NCBI GenBank assembly: GCA_963930775.1
Contig: OZ005703.1
Coordinates: 1,178,001 to 1,242,000, forward strand
DNA: 64,000 nucleotides
From: Cliona cf. orientalis
Lineage: Eukaryota; Porifera; Demospongiae; Clionaida; Clionaidae
Direction of reading: 5' to 3'
Of the stretch, positions 1 to 21,467 are shown one piece after another. Below the pieces are notes generated by a model. That model did no database searches. It was given only the letters and a program-made list of their open reading frames with translations, and was not told where the DNA came from. Each line of letters starts with the position of its first letter. Position 1 is the stretch's first letter. The translations under genes were made by a program, and so were the position numbers.

Positions 1-819
1 CAAGACAGTGTCATTCAACATGAAGAATGGTTAGATACAATTAGAGACGAGGTCTGGCAGAGAATTTACTTTGAAAATAAACTAATTCCATCTCTAGAAG
101 CGCTACGGAGGCACTACAAACGTGCTATGTGGGTTGTTAACTATTGGAGGCAAGCTGCAACGAATGTCATGGATCCCCTCCCTCCCCAGTGCAATGGATG
201 GAAACAGACAGAAACAGGGTTAGAGGTTGAGTGGGATTCAGAGGACAACATCAAGCAAATAAAACATCGTGTAGACTTCTTGCTTCACGGGTGCAAATGC
301 AAATCATCTAAGTGCCAGACAAAATTGTGCAAATGTGTGAAAAATGGCCAGTTCTGTGGCCCAGGATGTGAATGCAAAGGATGCCTTAATAACCAACCCT
401 CCCAAGGTAAGACCTATTCCACCACTAAGACTGTATATATATTATACAGGATACTGTGTAGCCAGAGAATTTGGTGGGAATTAAATTTGGTGGCTGACCG
501 AGTTCGATACTGGGTTAATACAAAAGACTACACCAACCAATTTGATTCGCAACACATGATTACCTTCGTATGAGCAAAATATAAGCAATACTTAATATTG
601 GCAGCTGGCTGGTTGATCTGCCAAACTGCCAAATTTAATTCCCTGCAAATTTTCCGGCTATACAGTATACACAACTTGTCCTTGGGCTATGCCCTAAGAC
701 TACAGTTTACTACCACAAATCAAAGGCAACTAAACTTAATTATTACTACATTCCCTACAGAATCACAAAAATCTGCAGAACGGATTGAAACCGAAGTAGT
801 TTTCATGGAGTTTGTCTAG
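1..819 (+). CDS. CXC-domain protein, 3' end only (partial)
   Basis: The window opens inside this reading frame. The exon 1-406 reads in frame 1 and ends at a good donor (CAAG|GTAAG). The best continuation is 761-819, which follows a CTACAG acceptor, stays in phase and stops with TAG at 817-819. Residues at about 95-130 of the visible part form a Cys-rich CXC repeat (CKCKSSKCQTKLCKC, then CGPGCECKGC), as in tesmin/TSO1-like DNA-binding proteins, where the cysteines bind zinc. The segment before it (VEWDSEDN...VDFLLHGCKC) resembles the C-terminal part of multi-copy CXC proteins seen in cnidarian and sponge genomes, some of which travel with repeats. That resemblance is from memory, so function is not assigned. 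The intron holds a short transposon (452-667). The 5' end lies outside the window. Confidence 0.6.
452..667. mobile_element. MITE-like inverted-repeat element, copy 1
   Basis: The ends are inverted (TACTGTGTAGCC at the left, GGCTATACAGTA at the right). Just inside are inverted blocks with TTAAATTTGG and CCAAATTTAA. The element lies wholly in the intron of the CXC gene. A second, better-preserved copy is at 47950-48169 in a KRI1 intron. There is no coding capacity, so it is non-autonomous. The TA at each end suggests a Tc1/mariner-type target. Confidence 0.75.
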
Positions 820-1531
820 CTAAGCAGGTAAATCGTTGTAATAATAATGTTAGACTAGCTTTATACTAACAAAATTCATGTATTACAGGGACTCCACGAT
901 AATATTCTACCTCGATGTCTACTTCACTGAACGGTGGGAAACAAACCGCCACTTATAACCATGATCTACAGTTTCTCACAGTATCATTTGCAAACAATTA
1001 ACTCACATTTCATTCTTTTGTATCCCCTGTCATGCGTTCTCCAATGCAAATCTGCACACTTCAAATTAAAAAAAAATACCATAATGTCATCTCACTTTTA
1101 ACACCTTTTTTTAAGCGGACTACTCCACTTCTTCGCTAAAATGCAAGATTAGTACATCCAGCTTACCGGCATAACTTCATCCTGGGCAGTCAATAGTGCG
1201 GGACAAAAATAGCCACTTCATCGCAACCCCCTCTTGAGCATGTCAAACACACAGTGCCTTAACACAGCTGCCCGTTCTGAAGTGAATATTCAACCGATGA
1301 CACTCTTTTTAGCACGAGACATGACCAAAAGCTTACTTTTTTAGACTTCTGTCAACAAGCGTTTGTAAGAAGTAGGCACAATGCTCTGGTAGCTTCACGA
1401 ACATCAGCAAAAAATCAGCAGCCATTTTATCCCTCACAGCAAGCAGCAGCGCGTGCACGTAACGTGCATGGGCAATTTGTACACGTGTATATGGCAATAC
1501 GATGACGTCATGCGGTTTGGCGGAACGACTA

Positions 1532-1800
1532 CATAGTGGACAAAATTCATGATTATACAATCGCATCGATGTTTTCATACATGATGTCGACGTTTCGATC
1601 ACTGATGTTCATGTATCGATCATCGATGTCGACGTTTCGATCACTGATGTTCATGTCTCGACATCGATGATCGATACATGAACATCAGTGATCGAAACGT
1701 CAACATCGATGATCGATATATGAACGTCGGTGATCGAGACGTCGATGTCATGTATGAAAACATCGATGCGATTGTACAATCATGAATTTTGTCCACTATG
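1532..1800. mobile_element. Near-perfect palindromic (foldback) element
   Basis: The left end CATAGTGGACAAAATTCATG is repeated in inverse at the right end (CATGAATTTTGTCCACTATG). The inversion continues almost to the centre, so most of the 269 bp can pair with itself. The interior is built of repeated ATCGATG and GATCACTGATG words. No coding capacity; probably a foldback-type MITE. Confidence 0.8.
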
Positions 1801-1863
1801 GCGCTCCATAATCTAGAACATGCAATCAAGCTATGCTAAACTGAGAACCGTATGCTGCACTGA

Positions 1864-1884
1864 CCATGCGCGCGCATGCGCACT
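1864..1884. promoter_or_regulatory. NRF-1-like palindrome upstream of RPTP gene A
   Basis: GCGCGCATGCGCAC matches the NRF-1 palindrome TGCGCATGCGCA closely. The same block with the same flanks occurs upstream of gene B (12417-12434) and gene C (22683-22701). Conservation across the copies partly reflects duplication, so binding is inference. Confidence 0.35.
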
Positions 1885-2023
1885 ACATCCATACTAATCT
1901 GCAACCTTTGGTGACTGGCACGTGGCTATTAAATTGTTTCCTTCACTAGGTGTTGTCTGGACAGCCAGATCATGGATTATTTGTGTCAGAATATAGCAAA
2001 AGTCTAAAATCGTTAATAGTATA

Positions 2024-2203
2024 CCGTAAATCTGGAAATTTTCGTTGTAAAAATATTTTCGTAGTCGATGGCAGCTACGAAAATTGAAAATTAGCATGCA
2101 CTATTAACGCTAATGCGGTAAGGGGTCGTTCCTACGAAAAAAATTTTTACACGAAAATTTATCATACGAAAGTTTCTTTACACGAAAATTTCCAGATCTA
2201 CGG
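2024..2203. mobile_element. TA-flanked MITE just upstream of gene A start
   Basis: The ends CCGTAAATCTGGAAATTTTC and GAAAATTTCCAGATCTACGG are inverted repeats with a TA on each side. The equivalent place upstream of gene C (22856-22857) is an uninterrupted TA, so this is an insertion with TA target duplication (Tc1/mariner type). Gene B carries the same insertion at 12569-12745. The right end is only 15 bp from the conserved ATG, so the element probably contributes to the 5' UTR or core promoter. Confidence 0.85.
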
Positions 2204-2218
2204 TAACTATTACCAATG

Positions 2219-11847
<9,629 letters not shown>

Positions 11848-12757
11848 CACTATAATATTATAATTATTACATCACCATGATGTCATTATTGTTGCATTTT
11901 GTTGTCTTTTTAATTTAAGATTTTTTGTTCTCTCTCCATCTGTTAATAATGTACATGGATTGATTGATTTCACTGTACATTTTTAATCCTATTGTGAGTA
12001 TATATATTATTATGGTCATAGCCACTGTGTGTATACAATCATACTATAATATTATAATTATCGGGATTTCTCCACTATAATAATAATAACTATGCCACTT
12101 ACTTGCACTGCACAAAAAATGTGGTGGATACAGTGTCAGTATGTAGGAAAGGTTTGTAATACGATAGCATGCAGCATACTGTGATACTGATAACAGAATT
12201 CATACAAACGCACAAGTTCCACGCGGTCATAATTATGATAAGATGGCATTGATAAATTACACTAAGTACAATAAAAAAGAACTTGCAGCGGGCTATGCTT
12301 CATTCACGAAAGCTTCAAAAATTATAGCTTTGGCACCATCATTAATGTTTGTTCTAGCTACTCTGTATGCGGCCATACTGTGTCACATGGCGATGTGGTT
12401 GCTGGCTGCACTGACCATGCGCGCGCATGCGCACTACATCCATACTAATCTGCAACCACAATGTTGTTTGGTGACTGGCACTTGGCTATTAAATTGTTTC
12501 CTTCATTAGGTGTTGTCTGGATTGTTTGTGTCAGAATATAGCAAAAGTCTAAAATCGTTAATAGTATACCGTAAATCTGGAAATTTTCGTTGTAAAAATA
12601 TTTTCGTAGTCGATGGCAGCTACGAAAATTGATCTTATATGCACTATTAACGCTAATGCGGTAAGGGGTCGTTCCTACGAAAAATTTATTACACGAAAAT
12701 TTATCATACGAAAGTTTCTTTACACGAAAATTTCCAGATCTACGGTAACTATTACCA
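11848..12757. other. Spacer between RPTP genes A and B
   Basis: This holds the 3' UTR of gene A and the promoter region of gene B. I see no other gene. It contains a roughly 100-bp block (about 12285-12385) that is found inverted upstream of gene C, an NRF-1-like palindrome (12417-12434) and a MITE (12569-12745). No canonical AATAAA signal stands out soon after the stop. Confidence 0.6.
12569..12745. mobile_element. TA-flanked MITE upstream of gene B (same site as in gene A)
   Basis: Same ends and same position as 2024-2203. TA flanks are 12567-12568 and 12746-12747. The element ends 15 bp before the ATG of gene B. Sharing by A and B but not C means insertion before the A/B duplication. Confidence 0.85.
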
Positions 12758-12760
12758 ATG

Positions 12761-15700
12761 ATGGACGGCGCTAGAAACTTGAAAATTCTCTGTTCAATAA
12801 TAGTGACACTTATCACTTGTACTTGTGGTAAGTCATCAGCTGTTAACTACAAACCGCAATAATTTTAATGCAAACTTTATTGTGGCTACAGTTTTCAGTG
12901 AGCTACAGGTATTCTCAACGGACAATCCAGACCGAGTGTTTGATAGCTCGGACAGAATCACGGTGGGCAATGCCCTGGACGTAGCCGTTGAGGTGAAATG
13001 CAGCTGTTCAAACGACCCACTATCAGATATTAATTGGACGTTTGGTGAGAATGATACAGCCGTCCCTAGAGGGCTGAAGGCGTTTGGGACAAGCCAGGAT
13101 GACAGGGGAGTGTTGAGGGTCTACCCTGCTAACACACTGTCTCCCAGTGGCACCAGACTCCAGTGCTGGGGCTGTGGAAATGAAAATCAAACGTTGAATG
13201 TTACACTTGAACTACGTAAGGCATTCAGTCATTTATTTATAGCACAACTTTAAATTTATATCAGTACCCGTTCGCAATCCATCAGTTAGAGCAAGATAAT
13301 TATTCAGGGGGTGTGGGGGTATAAAATCCTTCGATTAATTATTTAGGAGAAATTTACAAGTATAGCTACTGTGTACGAATTATGTCAATTACTACACAGC
13401 AAAAACAAGTGGATCACACTAATCTAATGTGGGTTGCCTCAGTTGCACTGGTACATTAGTTCCTATCATAGTTCTTGTAATCCAGTTAATTATAGATACT
13501 ATCTCAAACTTGCCAGTTTATGAGATACAGTTACTACATGAATTTGATAATATTCATGGAACAAGTGGTACGTGCAACTATGCCTGTTTGTTATGCACAA
13601 ACTGGCTTTGACATAGTTTAGTAGTATTATGAGAACTATGATACAGGCGCTGATCGAGAAAATTTGCGTGAAAGGTGGCTGACGGGGTAGCTACCCATAG
13701 TAAATCATACTGGTGCAAAGGGGGTGGCTGGTGAACATCTCCTATACTACGTTGCATAAAAGAATTGGTGAAGGGGGGTGGCTAGCCACCCTATCCCCCC
13801 CCCCCCCCCCCCCCCCCCCGGATCAGCCTCTGTGATGTGGAGGTATAGTGTGTGCAACTGAAGTAACCCACGTTAGTTTAGTATGGTCCATTTGTTTTTA
13901 CTGTGTAGCTACTGTTCTTTGTCCACAGAGGAAAACTTGTTCTTCATGAATCTCAATCTCAAAAACATCACTGATTTTTCGAGTCTCTACAACTCATGCC
14001 GCAGTGAAGTTCCAGATATTCCCTATGCCAAGGTGTCAATTGTGAATCAAACGAATCCCGCAAGTGGGAGGGACTACTTCTACTGTCAAGTGGAGACAGA
14101 GAGAGGGATCTTTCGCAGCAGCAGTGTGATTTTTCAAGGTGAACATTTGATAATAATTATTATTCAGGCATAATGACTTGCATAAACAGCTATTATAGAA
14201 GGAAATGTAGAAAGAATTTGTCAACATTTGCACGCGGGTATTCATTCCTATGGATCTAGATTTTCAATATAGCTAACATACCAAAAAGCAGGAAATCAGA
14301 AATGCTGCACATTGGAAGTAGGCCTGGAAAGAGGCTATGGATAATAGCATGCATTATTGTTAACTTTGCACCACCTTCTTGTACAGATGCGCAGCCACTG
14401 GGTACAGTATCACTGAATCCAGTACAACCTTTCGAAAATGAAGTCGCCAGGAATCTAGGTGGCACCATTTCAGCTCGGTGTATCGGTGGGCAGTCTGCCG
14501 AGTGGCTAATGGACGGAAGTAATTTCACAAGACTCAATCTTCTCAGCATCCCCACTGTGATTGAGAGCAACACTGGGTTTTATCAATGTCGGGCTTTCGT
14601 ATTCAATTCTCCCGAGTTTGATATAATGGACACTGTTGCCTCCATCTATGCACTTATTCAAGGTACATAAATTTAAATTAATATTATGCTTAATTGTACT
14701 CTCTATGTGCTCATTCACAGTTCTTGATGATTCCACTTTGACAATTTCACCATCTATCCTGGACCAACCCCTCACACTTGGTCTGGATAGTGATTTGCTC
14801 TCACTCAACTGCTCTGTGAGAGCTAATCCACTACCACTGCTTCAGTGGAGTAGGTACAATTCATCAAACGATAGTGAACTGTTACCCCTCAATGCAGTCC
14901 AGACTGCAACAGGATTCGATGAAATGGCATTTTCAATACTCTCCATCAACATTACCGAGCTTGGCGTTGGAATGCATAGCTTTCAATGCACTGCTACCGT
15001 GCATACCCCTATGACTCAGTCCGAAACATCCTCTACTATGACAACCATAACCGTTAATCCACTACTGCAGAATATCACTATTGTTCCAGAAATGCAAACT
15101 TTTATCGTAGATGGGAACACGAATGGTATGGTTGAATTGAACTGCTCAGTTTTGGCCAGCCCTGCACCTAGTAGTGTGCAGTGGTTTGTGAACGGAGTAG
15201 AAATTCAAGGAAGATCAGTTGTGTCAGCCGGATCTATCGTATTCTATTCTATCCTGGAGCTGAGTTATGGAGAGGTGGAGCTTGGCGAGAATAACATCAT
15301 CTGCTCTGTTTTTCAAGATGCTGTGGCTCCTCCTGTTAATATCTTGGATACAGCAATCGTAACAGTCAATAGTACGTTGGTGCATGGCATGAATTCATGA
15401 ATTCTCAAGCTAATAGTCCAGCAATAGATGAAAATAAAATATTTCACCCATACAGTGCTACCACCTACAGTTGTTTTGACTACTACTTCTACCTCAACTA
15501 CTCCATCTGCTTCTGTCCCTCCTATAACTGATCAGCAGCCATCAACACTAGGTATATATACATTCATTAAACATCCCTACAAGCTACAAAAGGTTTAAGT
15601 ATTCTCTCCAGCCATGACTTCATCTCAGACCCATTCTTACGTACAGCTGTAGGTGGAGCCAGTGGCCAATCAATATCTCGAGGAGTCATTGTAACAGCAG

Positions 15701-16842
15701 TGGTCCTATTCGTGTTTGTGGTGATACTGGTCATTGCGCTGGTAACCGGTGCCGTGATGCTTTCCAAAAAACAGAAGCACTCACGACAGAAGAAAAAGTC
15801 CGTCCTACCCTCACACGCTGGAGTGTCAATGAAATTGGTATGCAAGATATGCTTTAATTTACTTAGTGCTACAATTAGGTGCCATATTTGTGGCTGATTG
15901 GTCATAGCTTTGTCCCTGGGCCCATTCCAATGTTAAAGGGATGCATGGGAATGAGACTGGGGAGATACTATGGGAAATGAGAATGAATTTGGGGCTCAGA
16001 GCTACATTCACCCACACTTTTGTACTATAGCTGGAGGAATCCCCTGCTAATGGAGAAGCTAATGGAATGAAGAATGGGAATCATTCTGTACGACAGACCA
16101 GTTTCAAAAACTACGAAGCTGAGCCTGCAGAGCTCCACCACATGCTCCCAGGTACTAAAAATATTTATGATGTCATGATGATTGAATGATGACGTCATGA
16201 TAAATTCTCTTCACAGTGGAAGATGGAGATATTCAGTTCCCCATGACAGTGGAGGGGTTTCCAAACTACTGCAGAAACATGCGTAAGAACTCAGGCCATC
16301 CATTTGCTGAAGAATTTCGTGTATGAAAATTAAATTTCAGATTTCAAACATCGTCCCCCTAGCTAATTATGATTTATCACCTTTTTAGGTTCTCTCAATC
16401 AGATCTCCTAACCTGCCTCATGCCCAGGCGTCTAGGTCTTGCAATGTGTCAAAGAACAGATACGCTAACATTTGCTGTAGTAAGCAACCTCATCAATAGC
16501 TTGATCGTTAATATAGCTGGTAAATTTAGCTACTTGTGATTTTATTGTCTCTAAATCCAGATGATAAGACTAGGGTTCCACTCGAGTATATCTCTGGAGT
16601 CGATGGGTCAGATTTCATCCATGCCAACTTCATAGATGTATATAAACCAATGGCATTGAAGTAAGAATTAGTGACAAAACTTTTTCCATACAGGGGTACC
16701 AGAAAATGAATGAGTACATTGCTACTCAAGGCCCCTTGCCTCACACCACCTACGACTTCTGGAGGATGGTCTGGGAGATGAACTCCTGCTGTGTCATCAT
16801 GCTCACCAATCTAGTGGAGAAAACTAAGGTATGAGTGTATAA

Positions 16843-16880
<38 letters not shown>

Positions 16881-19800
16881 TGTCCGATTTTCTCTTCCCC
16901 CCCCCCCCCCAAGACAAAATGCCATCCTTACTGGCCTGAGCTAGCCGATGGTACTTTGACCTTGAAGGACATCACCATCAGTCCGGTCGATGTTGTGCAG
17001 CTGGCCTACTACACCATAAGATCATTCAAGGTCTCGAGGGGCGGGGCCCAGGCTCGTCCGGTGAAGCAGTTCCACTACACTGGCTGGCCGGACTTTGGTG
17101 TCCCTGATCAACCTCATCCAATCATCACCTTCATAAGACACCTCGACAACTTTGTGAGACCAAGCAAAGGACCGGATATTGTACACTGCAGGTATAGCTA
17201 AGCTAAGATATAAAATTAATGATGCTTGTGAAACAATAGGTGGAAAATTTATCAGGTAGTTGATGTTTATTGGCAAAATTTACGTGTAGTAGTGAAAACA
17301 TGGGATGGCTCGGGTACGAGGCTAGCCTGTCATGCATGTAAGGTAATCTACAAAAGTAGCGATGATAGGTACAATGTCTATTGAGAGTTAATATAAAGAT
17401 GGAATTGAAGCATCTATGTATAGTATTTGATGTTTTATGTTGGTAATTACACAGTGCTGGTGTTGGTCGCACTGGGACTCTGATCACCATCCAGTCCATG
17501 ATGAAGATGATCAAACACGAGAATAAGGTGGACATCTTCAACTTTGTCCTCAACATGAGGCACCAGAGAAACCTCATGGTTCAGACTGAGGTCAGCATCA
17601 TCAACGACATAATATTATGTAACAAAACTCTAATGTTAGGTAAAGATCAAATGTTTTTGGTACATACATGTCATGTTCAAGATCAAAGTGGCTTTAATGC
17701 TATCCATTTCTCCATAGCAAAGACGTTGAACGTACAAACTGAGTGTGGTCCCAACACACACAGATAAAACTAGAGCTCTCTAGAGCCCAAAACCCTCGGT
17801 GCGTTGTATGGCACTTGTCTCACAATTAGGCAAGGATACAATATTAGGCGATGCATCCAAACTGCATTGACTTCCTAGGTTAGCATGAGTAGTTGCACAT
17901 GCATTAATCCTCCTATTTTGATGAATGAGGGGTGTGGCAGCAATCTATGGGCTGACTAAGGTACTATCTAGTCTTGTCCCGAGTTTGGGAATGTGACTTG
18001 ACTGTAGCTTGTGTAGAGTATATTATCCATCTCTGAAAACTGCTAGCTTGATAATGACACACGCTTCGCTGGGCGAATCATAGATGCTAGAATTAGAAGT
18101 ATTCTAGACTGAGAGCGAGCGTAGCCATCTATACGTCCCCAGACCCCGCCCTCGTAACCCTCGCGTGCGCATGCGTATAATGGGCCTATGCCGTATATAG
18201 CGCAAGAAACATAACGTTCTATTTATACGTAAAGTCGTAGGAGAGCGCTGCACTGGGCAGAAGGAAGCCAAGAAGCTTAGAATCAGCAAATGACGCCAAA
18301 ACTGGCCAACAAAGCGTTTTCTACGAAATCCACACAAATCATGCGTTTGGAACGCCATAAGGAATGTTATAACACCGCAGTTTGGACTCGCAAATGAGGT
18401 ATGTAGTAGTTAGCGTGGTAACAGACAGACACACAGAGTAACCCTCGCGCATGCGCCGAGGGTTAATTAATAGTCATAGGTAGTATAAACAGACCTACAT
18501 AAAGCAGCATAAAGTGAATTTTTCGCAAGGATAGCTTAGAGCCTTATTAGACTATAGTATTCTCAACCATTCACAAATTGACAAAATAACATGCACATAC
18601 ATGTAATATTATAGCGTCAGTACATCTTCCTTCATGATGCCATGCTTGAGATCATGAAGGTTGGAGACACTGAGATTCCCATCCAGAGCCTCAGGAGGCG
18701 CTACAAGGAGCTGCAGGGTCAAGATCCCAACACAGAGAGCAGTAAGATGGAATCTGAATTTGCAGTGAGTCCTAACATACATAGCTACTGCATGGTTGGG
18801 TGTGGTCTATCTATACGTGAACCTGAATGGATGGTCTCTTTCACAAACAGAATTAGATAAACTTTCATAATGGTGCATAGTACAGTGAATATTCTGCACC
18901 TATAGAGGATATAGCTTGCACGTGCAAATGAGTCCAGCTAGATACCTAATCAACAGCTAAAATTTAGAACTACATTGTACATGTACATTTTTAATTCGTA
19001 ACTTTATATGGTTGTTTAATTCCCATAGCAACTAAATGAGCTCCAAAACATTGACCAGTCCCAGTTCCAGGCTGCCAAGATGACCGTCAACCTACCCAAA
19101 AACAGATTCCAAGACATCCTACCATGTAAGTGAGGAGAAAGAGAGGGAAGGAGGGAGGGAGGGGGTGAGAGAGAGAGAGAGAGAGAGATAGAGAGAGAGG
19201 GAGAGAGAGAAACAGCAGCTGTCCACCATCTATAATATGATATAATGGCTCTATGATCACATATTATATAACAAAATTTTAATAATCTCTATTTTCAGAT
19301 GAGAGATATCGAGTGAGACTGTTGCTCCACCCTGGAGTCAGCGGATCAGACTACATCAATGCCAGCTACATTGATGTGAGTGGATAGTTAAAGAGGCATG
19401 AATCAGAAGCTTACAAATTCTCACATCTAAGACATCACACAAACTCCCCAAAATCACCGCTTTAGCTGGTAGTAATAATATTATTGCGTGCAGTGCCTCT
19501 CTGGCTATGGAGCAATGTGCTTACATAGTCACTGTGCCACCATTCCCTGTCTCCGCTGCATTATCCGACATTGTATCGTGTGTCAGTTATGGAGTCATGT
19601 GCAACGAGTCTGTTGTCAAGGCTTCATACATGCATGTATTGTAGTGATTGTGATGATGCATGGTATCTATAGTATTGTAATTATGTGGCATAATAGTGAC
19701 GCCGTTTGCATAGAGGGACACTTGTAGCTCAGACCTATGTAGCCATGTTGCTAAGTAGCTTCCTCCATATTAGGGCATCTGTTTGCAATGCAGGTACACA

Positions 19801-20940
19801 TGTACATGCATACCACTTCCTGCATAGTTTATGATGCATGCATGTACATGTACATGTACATGTATACATGCTACATGTGCACTGCATGTCTGTGTCATTA
19901 TTGTGAATCTCAGGTACTAGATCTAGATTTTGAGAAATGTGTCAGGACTATCACAACTAGCATCTGAATCATGCTATTGTAGCTGAATAAATGAACTTGA
20001 TTTCATCATGTTTAGGCCCCAGAATCGACAATAGTTTGTAGAGTCTAGCATGGCCCATTATGAGAATCCTTAATGAAGCTTAGCCTTCTGTAGACAATCT
20101 ATGATGATAATACTTTTTGTGTGTATTCCTAATTTGCTTTGATGTTGAGAATGGCACACGCACTCTATTTCCATCAGAACTTGATAATAATATTCACTAA
20201 AATTTTGCACTTTACGATATTATTACGTATTTTCTGATGATTTTCAGGGTTACCAGCAGAGGCATCAGTACATTGTGACCCAGGGTCCACTGAAGGATAC
20301 GGTGGATGACTTCTGGAGGATGGTCTGGGAGCACAGAGCCTCCACAATCATGATGCTCTGTCGGCTCGAAGAGAAAGGAAAGGTAAGCAATTTCAATTTT
20401 TTGACGTGTTTATTCTAACAAACTCACTCTTATACACCCTAATAACTAGATATGTCATCTTGCAGCTTTGCTAGATTCTATCTTATATACCCTTGATTCT
20501 ATGCATTAGCTCTTTTCTACGTTCAAATTTTTCCAATGAATTTATCAAAATTTTCTCTCTGAGTATTATACTCTAGGTTATGTAAGTGTGTACTTTAATG
20601 ATTACTGTGTGCTAATTGTTAGGAGCAGTGTGTCCGCTACTGGCCTAACGAGAAGATTCGTCAGCACGGTGACATGTTTGTCGAGTTAACACAAGTCACA
20701 GAGTTTGCGACGTTCACAATGCGAGAGTTCTCCATCACCAACACGAAAATCAACGAGAGTCGCACGATCAAGCAGTACCAGTACACAGACTGGCTCGAGG
20801 ATTTGAATCCTTCCAACGCATCGGCCATTATCGATCTTATTGGCGTGCTACAGAAGTCTCAGCATAATAATGGAGGAGGGCCTATCATAGTGCACGATAG
20901 GTGAGCAAAATGCAAAGAGGGCTAAGTAGTGGAAAGTGTT

Positions 20941-20987
<47 letters not shown>

Positions 20988-21467
20988 ACTCCTCCCTTTC
21001 ACGAAAATCCAGCACGAGTGTGGGTCGTTCTGGTACATTTTGTGTGATGAGCTCCGTCCTGGAGCAGCTGAAAGTGGAGGGAATTGTTGACCTCTTCTTT
21101 ACCATCCATTCTCTCAGACAACAGCAGCCCGGCCTCGTACAAACAGTTGTAAGTCACTATAATTGTATCTTTACATTTATTATTAAGTATGTGATTCAGT
21201 GCTGTATCAGCAGAAGAGTTCCTATGATAGTGAAGGCACTATAGGCCTTCAGTGTTTGTTTGTGTTTCTATATTTCCAGATACCTTGGTGATAAAAAATT
21301 CAAACATACCCTCGTAGTCTACCTTAACTTAGTACAGTTACGATAATATTATTATTATTGCGTCTTACGTCATGGCCTCTCTTTGTCAACAGGAGCAGTA
21401 CAAGTTCTGCTATCAAGCAGTCATGGAGTTTCTGGACTCATTCAACCACTATGCCAACTTCGACTAG
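12761..21467 (+). CDS. RPTP gene B: near-duplicate of gene A
   Basis: Twenty-one exons, 1234 residues: 12761-12827, 12892-13215, 13929-14138, 14387-14662, 14721-15371, 15456-15551, 15647-15837, 16031-16151, 16217-16320, 16389-16479, 16561-16637, 16694-16828, 16914-17191, 17455-17590, 18615-18764, 19029-19125, 19299-19375, 20248-20382, 20623-20900, 21013-21148, 21393-21467. Domain order and active-site motifs are those of gene A: an active-type D1 ([18 protein letters not shown]) and an inactive-type D2 ([14 protein letters not shown]). It differs from A by two single-codon deletions (one in exon 2 at the CWG-CGN point, one in exon 4) and scattered substitutions. Every splice site is kept and no frame is broken, so it looks functional. 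Introns 14 and 15 lack the three MITEs seen in A. A second in-frame ATG is at 12758. Confidence 0.9.
13392..13908. mobile_element. Inverted-repeat element in intron 2 of gene B, with nested MITE 13644-13832
   Basis: Counterpart of 2853-3352, with the same CTACACAG...CTGTGTAG ends. The nested element carries a run of more than 20 C residues near 13795-13819, where gene A has only a short C-rich stretch. Confidence 0.7.

Larger units (their letters stand above)
820..2215. other. Intergenic DNA upstream of RPTP gene A
   Basis: I see no convincing gene here. The contents are a long palindromic element (1532-1800), an NRF-1-like palindrome (about 1864-1884) and a MITE ending 15 bp before the ATG of gene A (2024-2203). 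From about 1845 onward the sequence matches the upstream regions of genes B and C, so the duplicated unit starts here. Confidence 0.6.

Noticed and set aside
1333..1829. Two minus-strand frames (89 and 62 residues)
   Set aside because: One overlaps the palindromic element; neither shows domain features, conserved copies or splice signals.
13795..13819. Run of more than 20 C residues
   Set aside because: Length is likely unreliable (sequencing slippage) and it lies in a MITE; no quadruplex claim is made.
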